Assembly: GCA_028671895.1 (NCBI GenBank)
Contig: CM053801.1
Span: forward strand, 13,739,375 to 13,803,374
Reading direction: 5' to 3'
Length of the DNA stretch: 64,000 bases
Origin: Oenanthe sinensis
Lineage: Eukaryota > Streptophyta > Magnoliopsida > Apiales > Apiaceae
Below are positions 36,772-50,700 of this stretch, piece after piece. A program made the position numbers and the translations under genes. Each line of letters starts with the position of its first letter. Within the stretch, counting starts at the first letter, position 1. Under the pieces are notes generated by a model. It was not told where the DNA came from. It did no database searches and was given only the letters and a program-made list of their open reading frames with translations.

Positions 36772-37822
36772 GTAGGTTTGAAGACCTAACATTCGGCCAT
36801 TTTGGACTTGAAAATTCAAATAAATTTATTTGTTACACTTTTGTTATTACAATATTAATAAGTACACACATTTGATGAAATTTGAATTTGGGATTTCGTA
36901 AATGTATATTTAAAATAGAATATCTTTGTGGAGAAGTTCGAGATTGAATATCCATTTACCTAATCTAAAATTAATTAAATAATAAATAACGTAAATAACA
37001 AAAAAAAATATTAACACATATACATGGACATTCAAATTGCAACACAACGCAAAATGTACTTTATATTATAATTTTAAAGTATATATAATAATTTTAATTT
37101 AATAAAAAATTCACAGGTAACTTTATTTCAGATAATGAATACACTAATCATATTTTGATAATTATGGTATTTTGATATGTATAATTAAAATAATATCTAC
37201 AAATATTGTCCCTTCAAATATTGTGCATATTAAAATATCATAATTATTAAAATATAATTATTTTATTCACTATTTGAAATAAAATGAGCTAAAATCAATC
37301 TTAAATTACATATTATCTTTTAATTTATAGATAGAATATATACCTAAAACCGTCCAACAATTTTCAGCAATTTATTGGTGTGTTAAACTTACAAGAGAGG
37401 GGTGGAGCTTTAAAATTATATAGCATAGCAGCAGAAAAGAAATAACAATGTGAATGTGAGTTTACTTTATTTAACACGAGAAAAGGAAATTAGCAATCAT
37501 TCTCTTGTCCATGATTGAAGACTTGGTCATGTTGGTGACAGCCTGTGCTCTCTCATAGTCTCATTGCAAAGATGCTCCTTGTACATTTATACTCCGTATT
37601 ACAAATACTGTATACCAAATTAAACGATTCCGGTGTGGTTTGTTTCTGTCATTTTGTACTATGCTCTGTCCATTTAACTATATTACATACATTCTAAAAT
37701 ATTATAAATGGAGCTGATTTGCTATAAATATATTTTAATCGGACAGAGGACTGTAGTTGTGTGTCACAAATAGTGGTAACACTATCACTAAAGTATGAAA
37801 TAAGAATCATTAATAATTTTAT
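36772..37822. other. Intergenic, no gene seen
   Basis: AT-rich non-coding DNA; no open frame with a domain on either strand. Confidence 0.35.
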
Positions 37823-38684
37823 GAATAAATTACAGTTTACATCCAGTAAGTTTGTTCCAAACTCACTTTGGTTATAAAATTTTGAAATCATACACTTTAC
37901 ATCCCAATTTTTTAAAAACGAAACATTTTACATTCTTTTTCCGTTATTTCGTTAAAAAAACTAACATTTAATGTTAAAAGTAATGGAATAATCAATACAC
38001 AAAATTAAAATTAGAGGAAAACTTTCAAACATATATAAAAGAAATTATAAATTAAAATTAGTTTATTCATATGAAAATAAAGAAAATAATCAATAAAAAA
38101 TGTTTAATGATAATATTATAATATATATATATATATATATATGTACATATTTTTTTAAAAATCAAATAAACAATTAGAAGAAAGAATCGTAATGGAAACT
38201 AATCTAATGTGCTCAAAAAAAATGAAGAAAGAATTGTAATGGTAGAATATAAACATTATTTTTATATAATAAAAAACTTGTAATTAAAAAATATTTTATT
38301 TTATTCCTATTTTTATAAATTTATCATATATATAAATAATTATATAAGTAATTAATAAATGAATAAAATAAAATTTTCATATTTAATATTAAGTATAATA
38401 TGCATGTTTTTGTATATATACAAATATATGAATTAGGATAATCAATTCGCAAATTTTGTGCTCATATGTCATGATTGTATAAAAATAGTTGTTATATGTA
38501 CGAATGTATTTATCATATTTATCTCTGTATTTTTAACATTTAATGTTAGTTTTTAACGAAACAATAAAAAAAGATGTAAAATGTAGTATTTCTAAAAGTT
38601 TGGGATGCAAAGTATTTTATTTTAAAATTTTATAAGCAAAGTGAGTTTGGAACAAAGTTTTGAGATATAAACTGCAATTTACTC
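37823..38684. mobile_element. Mutator-like non-autonomous element with ~155-bp inverted repeats
   Basis: 862 bp. Left end GAATAAATTACAGTTTACAT and right end, inverted, GAGTAAATTGCAGTTTATAT. The match runs about 155 bp and includes GTTCCAAACTCACTTTG and TAACATTTAATGTTA. A perfect 9-bp duplication TAATTTTAT flanks it (37814-37822, 38685-38693), the hallmark of Mutator-like elements. The centre is AT-rich without coding sequence. Confidence 0.9.
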
Positions 38685-38922
38685 TAATTTTATCAGAAGA
38701 GAAAAAAATTGGGTATAGATACCATCGGAAATGTCAATTAAAATGATTTGATTTTCTTTTTAAAAAAATATATTTGATTTTCAGGGGAAAAGTTGAAGTT
38801 AAATATAAATTCAAAATTTTTAATTGAATTCAAACTCCAAAAGAATCTAATTAAAAGTCCGAATGCTTATTTTGAGGCAAATTATTAAATTATTTCAAAT
38901 TTAATTTTTATATTATGTATAA

Positions 38923-38925
<3 letters not shown>

Positions 38926-38962
<37 letters not shown>
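38926..38962. repeat. (AT)n microsatellite
   Basis: About 18 uninterrupted AT dinucleotides in intergenic DNA, 220 bp left of the GC-richer unit at 39184. Confidence 0.92.
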
Positions 38963-38963
<1 letters not shown>

Positions 38964-39183
38964 TGTAATATGCACTATAAGTGCTGACTGCTTAGTCGAA
39001 AATCAAAGGAAACACCGATTAAAATTGAATTTATTAGAACACTCCGTATAGTTAAAGTATCAATAAAATCGATTGAATTTTTATTTGACTAAAATAAATT
39101 TGATTGCGTAGAACAAATCATTAATTGAAAATGTTTGGTACGACGATCTTGTAACAATAATACTGAATGCTCTGCATAGTTAC

Positions 39184-41417
39184 TGTTAGACCCATAAACG
39201 GTGACTTGAGGCGCTGGCTAGCATGACCTACCAAAACGCTAGGCTTAGGCCAAGGCACCGAGTATCGACTGTTGACAGGAGGTGTTGAGCATTGGTGACT
39301 ACACAATAGCGACAATGAGAGTCACTTGGCGTGAACGACTTGACACAGGCACTGGGCGTAGGTGATGACTGGTAAGATTAGACATGAGATTGCTCTAAGG
39401 ACTTTTGAGGGTTTCGAGTTATGCTGTTGGACCAGGGGACGGGGTTTCATGGGATGGCGAGTGCTTGCGAGGGCTGCATTCTGCAGTCAGGCGCGCAAGA
39501 CTGGTCGGGAGCTGGAGCCGCTCCCTTGATGAGCCCAAGGCAAGGCGAAACCAGTCATGTAGTCCAAAGAGAGCAGAAGGGTGTCTGATGAATTTGGTAT
39601 CAGTATTGATTGACCCGTGCTGAGAGTCGGACAGACCATCTATGGAAACTCTCGCTTGTGAACGATTCACATAAGCAATACTCTCCAACCGTAGGGTGGC
39701 GGTGTATCGAGGGAGACGATGGTCGGTCATGCTGATAGGTACAATTGTCCAGGGGTGCGAAAGGCATAGGCAATTGGATCAGAGTCGACAAGTCCAATTG
39801 AGTTTGGGCAAAGTCAACAATGTTGTTCCTATGGAATAACATGGATCTTTGGAGTCAGGCCTTTGAAGGGGTAGACGACTTGGATTATTGTGGAGACAGA
39901 TTGAGAAGGGGTCAAGTCTTCACAAAGGCTGTGAACACTCAAGCAACAATGTTGGGCAGTATAAGTGTGGCTGAGGATACAAGTCAGTAACAAGACTGTG
40001 AGCATTAAGGGGACAGTGTTGGGCAGTATAAGTGGAGTTAGGGGATCCGGCAAATCATTATGTTTTCATACACATTCGGGAGTGGATGGACATCTCTGGT
40101 ACGGGGTAGCTGGGAGAAAAATGAAGAAGCTAAGTGGCAGACTTAGGCTTTGGGGTAGATGTGTAGCACATGGAGTCATGTGTACCAGTATAGCAGGTTG
40201 TGGCATTGATTCAGGCAACAGATATTAAGTACAGAGATACAAAAGGTAGGTAGAGTACATTGTGAGAACAGGGACTCGAGTGACACACTTGGTTCATGGG
40301 AAGTTAGGCCGTATGGAGTCGGGTAGTGGCGACATGGCGGAAGGGTTCTTCAGGGATGAAACAAGATGTGGTATAGTAGAGTCATGGTTCTAAGGTGCAT
40401 CTAGCTTGTGGGTGGCAGTCTGTATGGGGGTCAGGGTTGGGGAGGAATGCATGCTTACCTGGCATCTGGGTGGAAGGTGTAAATGTGTTTGGACATCATT
40501 GAGAGACCTTTGCACAAGTTGAATAGGTTGGGAGTTAGTTAGATCAAAGGAGACCAAAGACACCAAGATAAGGAGCTTGGGAACAAACAGTAGGGACTTG
40601 GGGTTTAACAGTTCACTTGGTTCTTGGGAGGAATCAGGCCGAAGGACGTAAGGACACCTAAGCGGTATGTGATTAGGAAACCTAGGCGTATGGCGGAAGA
40701 GTTCCTTAGTAGAGAGACAATGTGAAGGTGCAAGACAACCAGAGTTTTATAGTTCATGTAGTAGTCTAAGAGAGGTAGCCGATACAGGGTCAAGGTTGAA
40801 GAAACTTATATGCCTAACCAGGTTCAAGGTGGAAGGCACATATATGCACCTATATGGATCATGCATGGATGAGACTGCCTAATGAAGTAATACATCAAGG
40901 CATGGCTTATCATAGTTGATCAAAGATAGGGCATATCCTCAGAGTTTGAAGAGAGACCAAGACTGAGGTGGGGATATCTTTTAACATAGGTATCATACAA
41001 TGGTTCCAAGAGTTGTCGGACTAGAGTGCTAGGAAAAGAGAGCACAAAAGAAGGGCAAGGAGTCAGTGCATCCCGGGCGTATGTGATTAGGCGCTGTGAT
41101 GAGTTAGACTCTGCTAGTAGGCGAGCTAAGCAGGGGTACAATGTGTGCATCACGGGTGTATGTGAGTCTAGCCATTGTGATGAGGTGGACTCTACTAGAA
41201 GGTGATCTAGGAAGAGGTACACAAGGCACGCGGGTTTGCCGCTCGGCCTATCAATGAGATGATTAACCCGGTGTGTGGGACAGGCGTCGTGAAAGACAAA
41301 ACCCAGGGTTATCTGCGCATTGCTGGCCAAGCTCTAGGCGTAGAGTTGGCGCATCACTCAGCCAAAAACTTTTGAAAAATTAGTCGTTGGTCGAAACTCC
41401 CGCAAGGCTGAGTGACA
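39184..41417. mobile_element. Probable 2.2-kb solo LTR immediately upstream of the kinase gene
   Basis: A unit of 2234 bp with visibly higher GC than its surroundings. It starts TGTTAGACCCATAAAC and ends GGCTGAGTGACA (TG...CA). A perfect 5-bp duplication GTTAC flanks it (39179-39183, 41418-41422). It has no retroviral coding sequence. Internal reiteration is clear: the block around 40285-40395 (tcaggccg.., 'atggcggaag.gttcttcag') recurs around 40618-40735, and a ~75-bp unit is doubled at 41080-41225 ('tatgtgattaggcgctgtgatgag' versus a close variant). A non-autonomous large element is the alternative. Short open frames here (for example 39419-39730, minus) have no domain. Confidence 0.68.
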
Positions 41418-41482
41418 GTTACCGAGGTACTGGAAGCTAGATTTACTGATGATATTGTTAAGCAAAGTGTTGACAACACCAA

Positions 41483-41499
41483 CCGTGTAATATACACGG
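41483..41499. promoter_or_regulatory. Perfect palindrome in the kinase promoter
   Basis: CCGTGTA and TACACGG separated by 3 nt, embedded in AACACC...TGTT. It lies about 260 bp upstream of the kinase start codon, in the short stretch between the LTR-like unit and the coding region. A protein-binding role is only a guess. Confidence 0.35.
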
Positions 41500-41588
41500 T
41501 GTTATATACAGTACTTGTAATAAATACATACATACACGCATAGAGACAACATCACAAGTATTCCAAAACCTTTTCTTTGAATATTATA

Positions 41589-41645
41589 ATGGCTGCCAAC
41601 CACACCTTATATTCTCTACTCTCCTCTCTCGCCGAAACCGAGTAA
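41589..41645 (+). CDS. Candidate upstream ORF (18 codons) before the diacylglycerol kinase start
   Basis: ATG GCT GCC at 41589 opens an 18-residue frame (MAANHTLYSLLSSLAETE) ending in TAA at 41643-41645, 112 bp before the main start. The context ATAATGG has A at -3 and G at +4, which is favourable. It acts only if the transcript begins upstream of 41589, which I cannot tell. Confidence 0.4.
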   Translation: MAANHTLYSLLSSLAETE

Positions 41646-41757
41646 CCATTTATACATCCATATAAGCAATCTTTTTAAAAAAAGTATATTTATAACTATT
41701 AGATATAGGGAATTGACGCGCAAATAACTGTTATTTGAATAAAAACGCCGGAGAGTT

Positions 41758-44700
41758 ATGGATTCGCCGAACAGGGTGGCGGTAAGGTCGTCGTTGATAG
41801 ATTCAATAAAGGCGTGCACTCTTGCAGGAGCTCAGATTCCCAAAGAAGAACTGAGGAGGAGGATTAGTATGCCGGAGTATCTACGTTTTGCTATTCGCGA
41901 CGCTTGTGAGAAGAAAGATATAGATGCAGGTCTGTCTCATTATGACAACGCTGGTCAAGAAGAGGTTCCTGAATCTCCACTTGTTGTGTTTATTAATTCC
42001 AAGAGTGGTGGGCGATATGGTCCTCAACTTAAACAAAGGCTTCAGGACTTGATGACTCAAGAACAGGTCACTTTTCGCATTTTGTTTAATACCCTTTATT
42101 TATAAGATACGATTTCAAATGACTATTATTACTTCAATTTAACACGGGGGTAATGAGTTTGTTATTAGTGTTTAGTATCACACCCATGGTCAATGTTTGT
42201 GTCCGAGCCTAAGCCATGTTTCGATGTCAATGTGAAGTTTGAGCTGATTTATTATGTGAAATTTGAGCTGATTTATTATGTTTTAGAACATCAAACAGAT
42301 AGTATGATGCATCATAAGAAATGTGATACATATTTTACTACTGTATGAAATTGGTGTAGATCTAAACTTACTGGTAAGATGCTTTCTAGTATTCCTCAAA
42401 ACTTTATGATATCTATCATCATGTCGCACAATAATAGAACATTGTTCAACTTTTATATTCGTTGTTGATTTGTATATTTGCTAATATGAGGACGCCTTTA
42501 TGTTGACCACTAAAATTATTTCAACTGGATTCGTCTAGATTCAAGTTATCATAACTTGTTTCAACATTTCAATTTGCTAGGGAGATGGTTCAATCGTTTT
42601 AAAGCGAGCTGATTCAAGTTATTTTAATTTATGATAGCAGGCTGCAGGTGTTAGGAAATTGTTGTCAGTTTGATCTCTGATTTGTGATTGCGTGTATAAG
42701 CTACAGAAGTCTGTTAATCATGGACAATTAAGTTTGGAAAAAATATTTATACTCTACTACTATAACCGAACATGAGATAATTTGTAGTTGCTTTATGCTA
42801 AAATAACTAATGCCTAGTAGCTTCTAGATTCGTCATGTAAGTAGCTGGATTTGTTGTCATACACTGCTGCAATGAAGTAAATGCAAATCCAGAAGTCAGT
42901 AGTCACCCAAAATAGATATCTGCAGCATACAGGTAGTCATAAGAGATATGATGATGCATCATAAGAAATGTGATACAAATTTTACTATGAAATTGGTGTA
43001 GATCTAAACTTACTGATTCACTAGAATTGTACTATGAATCTAAATATCACAATCTGTGGTTATAATGGATACAAATATGCAATTGAGTACCTAATTTTTC
43101 TGTCTTGCAATAGAAATTATGTATTAGTTTTGAACCTACTATCAGCAACATTTTTTTACCCTGATTATATCGGCATACAAATTCTGTAGACTACAAACAT
43201 AATACACACATTTCTGTAATATCTGTGACACCAAATTATGTGCTAAAGGTATAGTAACAAAACTAGATGTTTACTAGTATTCCTCAAAACTTTATTTATC
43301 TATTATGATGTAACACAATAATAAGATTAAAAATTATGTACTTAATGTTGACCACTAAATTTATTTCAACTGGATTCATCTAGATTTAAGTTATCATAAC
43401 TTGTTTCAACATTTCAATTTGCTAGGGAGATGGTTCAATTGTTTAAAGCGAGCGTGATTCAAGTTATTTTGATTTATGATAGCAGGGTGCAGGTGTTACG
43501 GAATTGTTGTCAGTTTGATCTCTGATTTGTGATTGCTTATATAAGCTACAGAAGTCTGTTAATCATGGACAATTTAGTTTGGAAAAAATATCTATATTGT
43601 AGTTGCTTTGCACGGGTTTTAGACGTGCTTTTATGGTTTATACTTGAATCATGCTAAAATAACTAATGCCTAGTAGCTTCTAGATTCGTCATGTAAGTAG
43701 CTGGATTTGTTGTCATACATTGCTGCAATGAAGTAAATGCAAATCCAAAAGTCAGTAGTTACCCAAAATAGATATCTGCAGCATACAGGTAGTCAGGTAA
43801 GAGCAAGAACAGGAATAGGGGTTGCAGTATTATCACATTATTTGTTCTCCCAACTTCTTAATACTCTGTAATTCTTGTATTTTCTGGCTCTTTAGTATTT
43901 TATATTGTGCTAATGTGACGTGGAGATAATCTGTGTTTGTCAGATTTTCACCACTAGTATATCAAGTTCCTTATATAATAATATCTTTTGGCTGCCAGGT
44001 TTTTGATATATCTGCTGTGAAGCCTAATGAATTTGTACAGTATGGGTTGGGTTGCCTGGAGAAGTTTGCTAGTCTTGGGGACAGTTGTGCAAAAGAGACT
44101 CGTGAAAAGTTGAGGATTGTGGTATGTTACTGGGCAGTGATGTTTCTAAAGTATACCATATAAGATCCTCATTTCAATATCATAAATTTGACCAATGGAG
44201 CTTGTTGTTATGTTGATACAAGATATACTGACTACAAATCTTTGAGGACATCCAATAAACAAAATCAACTTACTCATTATTGGCAGGTTGCTGGGGGTGA
44301 TGGTTCAGTTGGTTGGGTCCTTGGCTGTCTTGGAGAGCTTCACAAACAGGGGAGAGGACCAGTTCCACCAACGGGAATTATTCCTCTTGGTACAGGAAAT
44401 GACTTGTCTCGGACTTTTGGTTGGGTACGACTTTTACTACTCAACTTTGTCGGATTTCATGATTTTTACTGAAAACATACTTTAACTTTTCTTCTTAGGG
44501 TGGTTCGTTTCCATTTAACTGGAAGTCGGCCATTAAAAAAACTCTTGACAGGGCTTCCAATGGTCAGATACGTCGTCTCGATAGGTTAGTATTTAGTTCG
44601 TATATGCCTATTTTTTGTGAGAAACTGTGCAAAATCTCTTGCATGCATTGGTTGGGAAATTTTAACGATTCACTTTATTATTACGCCACAATTGTAGCTA

Positions 44701-47700
44701 ATTGAACTCATTTTTGTCTGGTGAAAATCTATAGATGTAAACTTTCTTTTGGATTATTAGTTTTAATCGGTGAATGTGGTCATTTGATTCACTGCAAAGT
44801 CCATCCTGGAATTTTTAAATATGCTGAACTTTTTTTGCTATGTACATGTGTGGAACTTGGTTTGACATAAAGGGATTTAGCTCTCTTTTATCATTTCAAT
44901 TATTGGTGCCTGTCCACATAAGGCATGGATAACTGTGTTGGACCCATTCGGAAACATGGTATGAAAACTAGGGATTATTATTATTACTATTACGTTTTGG
45001 ATAACTTATTTAGATTTCACTGATGTGGACTAGTTAAAGATGTCCACATTATACATGCCACTAAACTTGACCTATTATCTAAAGCTTAGGAAATGTGAGA
45101 CATGTCTTTATTATATATGTGTATGTCTTCCTTGTACGCAACTGGTTAGGTAAAGCAATTGTAAGACAATGGCGGTCCTATATTCAAATCTCAGTACAAG
45201 ACATTCTGGAAAACATTACGCTTTGCTGACACCTTCAGAAAGGAATATTAGTATTAACAATCTTGCTTTAATCTATTAAAATGGTTGCAATGTTCTTTTA
45301 AAAAAAAAAAGTGGATCGTGAAAGAAATATCAGAAACTTCTTTCTATGTATGATATAGTTTCATTCAAAATCTTCTTTAGAAATTGATATAGAATGAAAA
45401 TTGCTATTAATTTATTTGTATGAGGTGAATAAGAAATAGAAAAATGTGCTAAATTTAGACTACATATCGACACACGGATGTACATATGTACAACATAATA
45501 CTATTACTATATGATATGTAGTCTCCTTAAAAATGCCATTTTTTCACAAGAAACATCATAAAAACTCATAAAATTGTCCCTACAATAGGAAACACAATAT
45601 ATGTACCAAGCATTATGCTCTCTTATGCCACTACAAGATAATGGCTTTAACACACTTACACGCCTTCTAAAAGCAGAGTTCCAAGATTTTGTCTGTTATA
45701 TCATCTTGTTACATTGTCATATACTGTTTAATTTCCTTGTAATATGTCTTGCACTTGAGGATTTATTTAGGCTTAAAAGCTAGCTCTCATGCAGTGGCAT
45801 CTGTTGCCTGCTTCTTATAATTATGTTATGTGATTGCTGCCTAGTAGCGTCAGATTTCCTTGTAAGGTCTCCTACTTAAGTTCAAAATATTGTCATGTCT
45901 TTTCTCCTTATTTGTGAAAGTATGGTATTCTATTCATGTCATCCTCCAGAAACAAATGAAAATACTTCTATTCTTTTAATATCTACATTAGTTTCAAATA
46001 CAGTGTGTTTAATGTGATTCAGTATCCTGGGATCTAAACCTGTTTTTATCAAATGCCCAAACTGGATTAGAAATCGTGAATATGTCATCATTTAAAAAAT
46101 ATTGTAAAATATCGTTTGACATTTTGCAGTTGGAATATTCGAATATTGATGCCAGCTGGAGAGGTGGATGTTCCCTACTGTTTGAAAAGCAAGCAACTAG
46201 AAGAGTTTTCTCGGGATCAGGTTGTGATAGTCATTTGTATATATATAATGCCTTTTCGTAACATATATTGGTTATCGTGGTGACATTCCCGTGCGCCTTA
46301 ATGAGTAAATTGTTACCATTCAAATATTACACGCGCAGACACGCAATCTCATACTAACCACCATTATTTTTACGTATCAAAAATTACACACACAGGCACA
46401 GATTGAAGTCTGATGCTTCAAGATCACTTATAAGACAGTGATGCAGACACTACAGTTTGTACATAATTAAATTTGGCTATTATTAGATGCCAAAACAAAA
46501 TTAAATTGTCAAAGAAAATCTTATTATTAAAGAAAATCTGGTTATTGCATTTGTTGTTTCTTATCATCAAATGAACACAAAATAATATGCTTTAGTTCAT
46601 TTGGGAAACCATATTATATTAGTGCTTAGTGTTAAAATGTGCTGAAAATTCTGATTCACAATTTTTGTCTGATATTGCAATTTTGAGGAAGACCATCAGT
46701 TTGTCATTTATTTTCGCATGCAGTTGTATTAGTTAAATATTATACTAATTTTAAATAAAGCACGACATGTAGAGTATCTGTATTTTAAATCTTGCAACAC
46801 AATGGGGATCATGCAGGAAGTAGAAGTTGGAGATGACTTGGCTGAGAAACTTTCATGCTATGAAGGAGTCTTTTATAACTATTTTAGTGTAGGTAAGCGC
46901 TATGCTTTTTTGTTTTGCATAAATTCAATCAAAATATTTGTAACACCCCCTTCCCAAAATGAGACGAGGGGTTACTCTCAAATCACAAACCTGTATATAG
47001 AGTACTAAAATCCACCTTATAATAAAATAATAGGTCCAACGCTGTCTTCCAAAATAATAATAAAACCTCCAAAATAATTCAAAATGATAAATACGAATAA
47101 ATCCAAAATCTCTAATAATGAAAATGACTAAAAAGAAATGCGAGAAGTTCAAATGTCCTAATAAATATAAATAAGGGAGCTCTCCATCACACAGCCCAAG
47201 ATTCCCCTAAGTACCTGCCAGAAGAAAGAATACGGCATGAGCCAAATGCCCAGTACGGATTGGAATACAGTTTATAAAACAAGAAGCAAGATATATAATT
47301 TGATAATAATAAATAAACTTTAATTTTTAAAAACAAGGCTGAAGCAAAGTGAGGTTATGATATTTCATACCGATACAGAACAGATAACAGATACACACAT
47401 CATAGGGTACCTAATGCGTGCAACAAACCGGACAACGTGTACGGCATATACAACGTCACCGTCAAATATCAAATCACAAATCAAATCAGATCTGGGTGCA
47501 CCCACGTATCCTCAAACAAATATCAAAATGCGCAAAGCTCACCACCTGAGCTATCAGAAGGATACGCCGTGACTAATCACACTGCCACGGAAGTGTCATG
47601 CCACTGGTGCCGCAATGACATGACTGTAGTACCCCTACAGCTGGTTAAATCGGTATACCCTATATCACTCTAAGGGTTCAAATAAAATAATTTTCACAAT

Positions 47701-50700
47701 TTTAAAAATCACCTGAACAGATATTTCAAATATTCTACGCAGATATGTAACATACATAATTTTCGAAAATTGCTGAGATAGATATTTAAATATTTCAAAA
47801 CAGACTTTAAAATAACTTTCGGAGAATCAAAACAGTTAAAACGAATATTAACGGAAGGAACAGATTTACGAACGGAACGAATTAAATATAATTAATCCTA
47901 AAAAGAGTAGCGCTGAAGAGAAAGGGGACGAAATCCGTACCTCAAATATAGCAACCTTAAATACTAACAAAATCCGTAAACTATCCGTTAAACACCCGGC
48001 TCCCGATCTAACTACAAAATATAATCGATTATTATCACTAAAGTACTCAATTTGTTATACTAAAATTATAATATTCGTATATGGCCTATACTCTAAGAAA
48101 AGTCGGTGAGCATGGACTAATTAACTAATTGGTCGAAGACATGTACAACCAGTTTAATCATTATCAAGTCATATACTCATGCATAAGTGGGTCAATGCAT
48201 TCACAAAATTCAGGTGTAACTATATCTATTATTATAATTATAAACATGGACTATATATCTTATTAACCCAAGTTAATAAGTGTGTTCTGAATCAGGTGGC
48301 TATACATCGGCGAATCACATGACAATGGTTTAATGTTTTAAAACTAGTCTACGTCACAGCTAATTACTATGTCTACGTTGCCATCAAAATCAAAACTAAG
48401 TATATTGTTTACCTCTAATCGCTTCTTCCAGATTTCTTTGTCTTCTTAATTATCCTGTGCGGCTTCTCTCGTTATTAGGGTTGTACCTATAACTTTATTT
48501 TCGTGGCTAACGGGTGTATATATACTAAATATAATAATTATCTTTTTTTCTCTAATTTAATTATTAATACTAATTCTAATCTTATTCTAATTCCAATTCC
48601 AATTTTATTCTAATTAATATTATTATTAAATAACTAAATAATTATGGATATTACATATTCTGTTTAGGAACCGGAGAAAGTTTATAAGTAATATAATCCG
48701 TGTATTGGTAATATTTTACGGGTTTTATTTTGGCCTTTTATTTTGATTTTTCTTGCATCTTGAAAAAATATTATTTGTCAGAGATCAAAGAAATTGAATA
48801 TCCCCTCCTTATTGGTTAGGGAGCTTGGTGAGTCCATATTCCATAATAGTCGCTTAATTAGTGTTGTTGTACCCGACCATAACAGCAACCTAGACTTGAC
48901 TTGGCGTATAATCTTGTACCCAATGAAATATGGGTGGGAACGTACTTCTAAACATTTGACATGACCCAAAACCCGAAACGAAAAATACGAATTTGGGTTG
49001 GGGGTTTGAATTTCAGGTTGGATAAAAATTTACCCGAAAAAATTGGGTCAATTTCGGGTTGACCCAAAGTACCCACCCCACCCAAAATTTACACAATTAT
49101 ATATATATATATATATATATATGTGATATATTGACATATTATTTAGATAATTTTAATTCACATATCGTTAAACAAAGTTATTACCTTATTTTATATGTTG
49201 TATACCTACATAATTTTATATAATTAAAATACTTAATTTTTAATATTTTTTGGGTCAAAACGAGTCATTTTCGGATTGATAACATGTCAGGTTTTGGTTG
49301 AAATTTTCAACTCATCCTAAAAACAAGACTAGCTACATCACGAACCTGATCCAATACCCGAGATTGCCATCCTACTCCTATAGGACAAGAAAGTTGATGG
49401 AAACGTAGGCAAGGAGTTTCAATCCGTTCCATGCCCTACCTCTACCAGTCTTTTCAGTTGTAATTGCATCATATATCTCCATATTTTTCATAATTTCCTA
49501 TAATTATTTGGACATGGATAACATACGAATTATCTAGATTTATCTAGCTTAAATATAAACAAGTCAATCAATGTGACTTAAATCCTCTAGCTTCCAGTGT
49601 AAAAACCTTACAAAGCCTTGGTAGTTTTATACTCAAAACTTTAAGTTCAGAAACAATCTTGCCCTGCAAATCAGAATACTGGAAATGGAAGGTAGAAATT
49701 TAAGTTCAGAAACAATCTTGCCGTGCAAATCAGAATACTGGAAATGGAAGGTAGAAAATCAATATTTTGTCAGAGTGTTGGTGTTGGCTATAAGCTTGTC
49801 TCAGTTCATACATTCATCTGAAGTCTGTTGATTTAAAGTCTTTGTGCTTAATCTTTGTTTTCTTTTTGTTAAAAAAAATACAGGAATGGATGCACAAGTT
49901 GCCTACGGTTTCCATCATTTGCGCAACGAAAAACCTTACCTTGCACAAGGTCCAGTTTCGAATAAGGTTCCACCTCCTTTCTCTTTCTGTTCGCATACCT
50001 AATCATATTTGTGGTTAATAAATATATTAACCTTCATTCACTGCAGTTGATTTACTCAGGATACAGTTGCACACAGGGGTGGTTTTTCACGCCTTGTACG
50101 TCAGATCCTAGTCTAAGGTCACTATTCTCTTCCTCTGATGATATTTGGATTTAATTTTCTGGCATGCCTGAGCATTTTTATCGTCAACCTCTTTTTCCCA
50201 TAAATAGTTTTCCGGGTTGAATAGTAATATCTTGTACTATCCAAATATTTGGCACTCACATTGGGCACAAGCACTTCTAAGAGGGTCTATTGACTTGCTT
50301 GATGATGTTCATGTGCATAATAGCCTCTGTTTCACTTCATTATTCAGAAGTTAACATAGATATATTATTGTTTAGATATTTTAAGTTGGATGCATGCGTC
50401 CATGTTTCTTGACCTACATTCTGGCTAACATGGTTTCCAGTGCTAGTTCCCTTTCAAAATTAAATATGCACATAAAAAATATATACCTGATTGTTGAACT
50501 GACAGATTTTATCTTAATCGCTAAGCTTACCACATTCAATTTTACTGAATTGGGACACTGACAATATTGTGTTTGATATATGTGGCTTTTATCCTCATTA
50601 AATTTGTATGCCACATTTGTCTAATGATATTTATCAGGTATAATTATTATTTACATTATTCACAAAGTATCTAGGCTAACATCCTACGGACAACTTCATG

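Noticed and set aside
39419..39730. 103-codon minus-strand frame in the GC-richer block
   Set aside because: No recognised domain; lies in the LTR-like unit, where higher GC makes chance open frames more likely.
45150..45210. Possible tRNA-like stretch (GGTTAGG...TTCAAATCTC) in kinase intron 4
   Set aside because: No acceptor stem or anticodon arm can be paired around it.
47357..47673. Overlapping plus frames of 71 and 78 codons in the kinase intron
   Set aside because: They sit inside the LTR of intron 6 and show no domain.
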